Shown in pieces: positions 62,753 through 64,000 of a stretch of DNA of 64,000 nucleotides (the first letter of the stretch is position 1; each line of letters starts with the position of its first letter). This DNA comes from Salinilacustrithrix sp034522155 (GTDB taxonomy: Bacteria > Actinomycetota > Acidimicrobiia > Acidimicrobiales > Salinilacustritrichaceae). A model generated the notes under the pieces. It was not told the DNA's origin and made no database searches. It worked only from the letters and a program-made list of their open reading frames with translations. Where the stretch lies: NCBI GenBank assembly GCA_034522155.1, contig JAXHLP010000006.1, positions 605,951 through 669,950 on the forward strand, in the 5' to 3' direction. The position numbers were made by a program, and so were the translations under genes.

Positions 62753-63912
62753 AGCATCAACAGGCGCAGAGAGATCAAGGCGCGACGTTGATCATCGTTG
62801 CCGTGTTCGCGACCGTCGCGTGCCTCATGATGGCGTTCGTCGTCGACATCGGTAATCAGCGTCAGAACCGTCGTCAGCTCACTACGGCGACTGACAGCGC
62901 ATCGATGGCGGTCGCGCAGAAGTGGGCGGCTGCGGGGGGCGCCCCCAGTTTCGACTGTTCCGCGACGACCGTCGACGATCGACTGTCGGTCAGCAACAAC
63001 CCTGTTGGCAATCCCTCTCCGAGCTACGAATGCAGCTTTTTCGATGTGCCGTTCCGTGGCGGTGTCGTGACCGTTTCGTCCACAGAAACTGTCGGCTACG
63101 AGTTCGAAGGGTTCACGGGGCAGGCGGAGGGGAGTACGGGAGCGCTGACCAGTATCCAGGTGCAGCCCACACCAGGTGGTGGGTTGCGACCTCTCGCGGT
63201 GTGCGCTGCGAATGTGGACATCAGCGGTTGGAGCGAACCATCCCCCGGCGTGAGGTTGCCGCCAGCGGGCTATTCGGTGGATCTAACGCTGACGAACGCC
63301 TTCGGCGGCGGGAACGGGAACGGCAACGGGAACGGGAACGGCAACGGGAACGGCAACGGGAACGGGAACGGCAACGGGAACGGGAACGGCAACGGGAACG
63401 GGAACGGCAACGGGAACGGGAACGGGAACGGCAACGGGAACGGGAACGGCAACGGGAACGGCAGTTGTACGGAGGCCGGTAACTGGGGCCAAGTTGTCTT
63501 CGACGGCGAGAACGGAGCGCGCGCGTTCCAAGACCAGATCGCGAACGGTGCTCGAAACCCAGTCTGGGTAGGGGATGCCTTGGACTCCTTCACCGGCAAC
63601 GGCGGGCTTCGCTCCAGTGATCTCGATCAGCTGGTTGGTACCGTCTTTTTTCTCCCGATGTACGAAACCACCAACGGGCAACCAGGAACGAACTTGGAGT
63701 ACGACGTATCCGCCTTCCTCGAAGTGAGGTTGAACGGCTACTCGACTTCCGGGCCCTCGACGACGTTCGAGCTGACGCCACTTCGAGCACTGACCCAGGG
63801 TCAGTGCTGCCTCCTGAACGAGTTCAATCTCGAGATGAGCGTTTGCCATGTGGGAACGATCACGGGGGCACCTGGCGAGGACTTCGAATCGGACTGTGGT
63901 GTGCAGCCCTAG
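62743..63912 (+). CDS. TadG-like protein with (Gly-Asn)25 tract
   Basis: A 389-residue protein. N-terminal GATLIIVAVFATVACLMMAFVVDIGNQRQNRRQLTTATDSASMA is a TadG-type start. A secreted region (about 60-185) is followed by a tract of 25 uninterrupted Gly-Asn dipeptides (about 190-239) and a further domain of about 150 residues with paired Cys (QCCLL, SVCHVG). The DNA is visibly lower in GC than the rest of the window, with more A/T in third positions, suggesting recent acquisition. No homology call for the body. Overlaps the previous gene by ten bases. Confidence 0.75.
   Translation: MRVEHQQAQRDQGATLIIVAVFATVACLMMAFVVDIGNQRQNRRQLTTATDSASMAVAQKWAAAGGAPSFDCSATTVDDRLSVSNNPVGNPSPSYECSFFDVPFRGGVVTVSSTETVGYEFEGFTGQAEGSTGALTSIQVQPTPGGGLRPLAVCAANVDISGWSEPSPGVRLPPAGYSVDLTLTNAFGGGNGNGNGNGNGNGNGNGNGNGNGNGNGNGNGNGNGNGNGNGNGNGNGNGNGSCTEAGNWGQVVFDGENGARAFQDQIANGARNPVWVGDALDSFTGNGGLRSSDLDQLVGTVFFLPMYETTNGQPGTNLEYDVSAFLEVRLNGYSTSGPSTTFELTPLRALTQGQCCLLNEFNLEMSVCHVGTITGAPGEDFESDCGVQP
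63310..63459 (+). repeat. (Gly-Asn)25 hexanucleotide repeat
   Basis: 25 copies of a six-base unit GG(G/C)AAC without interruption. GGG and GGC alternate, often as GGG, GGG, GGC, giving an 18-base higher-order period. It encodes (Gly-Asn)25 in the TadG-like protein. The regular pattern favours slippage, and its length may vary between strains. Confidence 0.95.
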
Positions 63913-64000
63913 AAGAAGAACGAGGTTGGCGATTCTGTACGGCGAGGGTCTCGGTCGATTCCTTCCGATGTGGGTAGTGAGGTTTCAAAGGTGAATAAGC

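Noticed and set aside
63310..63459. CRISPR-like array
   Set aside because: Unit is six bases with no spacers; it is a coding (Gly-Asn) repeat.

Overview
The window is about 64 kb of very GC-rich chromosome from an actinobacterium. Gene order and sequence style point to a deep lineage near Acidimicrobiia. The order sepIVA-like, yceD, rpmF, rnc, mutM-like, smc, ftsY matches the mycobacterial block, and whiG-like, LytM protein, rpsB, tsf, pyrH, frr, cdsA, dxr, M50 protease, ispG matches the actinobacterial rpsB block. Many genes start with GTG, there are frequent 4-base ATGA/GTGA overlaps, and DUF2469 and SepIVA-like proteins are actinobacterial. The Acidimicrobiia placement is an inference. No rRNA, tRNA, CRISPR array or insertion sequence was found, and no stretch over 300 bases lacks a gene.

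Layout. 0.05-2.4 kb: a small zinc-ribbon and SRPBCC pair on the minus strand, divergent from a DUF3048 lipoprotein and rsmD. 2.4-8.5 kb: coaD, a SepIVA/DivIVA-like coiled coil, yceD, rpmF, plsX, acpP, rnc, a MutM homologue that has lost catalytic residues, and an M50-type protease with a repeat domain. 8.6-20.6 kb: smc, then a minus-strand block (M15 peptidase, aldehyde dehydrogenase, VWA protein, DUF58, MoxR ATPase), then ftsY, a BON protein and ffh. 20.7-25.2 kb: rpsP, khpA, rimM, a cupredoxin lipoprotein, trmD, rplS, DUF2469. 25.3-30.4 kb: yraN, an unlisted 37-residue membrane protein on the minus strand, comM, dprA, a Xer recombinase and a WhiG/FliA-type sigma factor. 30.4-41.0 kb: a degenerate LytM/alpha-beta hydrolase fusion, then rpsB, tsf, pyrH, frr, cdsA, dxr, rseP-like, ispG. 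41.1-49.8 kb: recC-recB-recD on the minus strand. 49.9-59.6 kb: proS, rimP, nusA, ylxR, infB, ylxP, an acyl-CoA-dehydrogenase-like gene on the other strand, rbfA, truB. 59.6-63.9 kb: five TadE/TadG-like genes, probably the edge of a Tad pilus or secretion locus that continues to the right.

How the genes work together. Most of the window is housekeeping: ribosome assembly and translation initiation (rsmD, rimM, trmD, rimP, nusA, infB, rbfA, truB and ribosomal proteins), membrane protein targeting (ffh, ftsY), chromosome organisation and repair (smc, recBCD, xer, dprA), and lipid and isoprenoid precursors (plsX, acpP, cdsA, dxr, ispG). The least ordinary parts are the altered MutM homologue, the LytM-hydrolase fusion, the Tad-like locus with a (Gly-Asn)25 tract and lower GC, a roughly 60-base intergenic repeat present twice between convergent genes, a terminator-like hairpin in front of rimP-nusA-infB, and the small membrane protein at 25720-25833.

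Intergenic stretches of 100-225 bases (for example 7341-7504, 24105-24322, 31998-32221, 37093-37268, 62116-62293) hold promoters, leader hairpins or possible terminators, listed where visible. The last 88 bases (63913-64000) contain no gene I can support.
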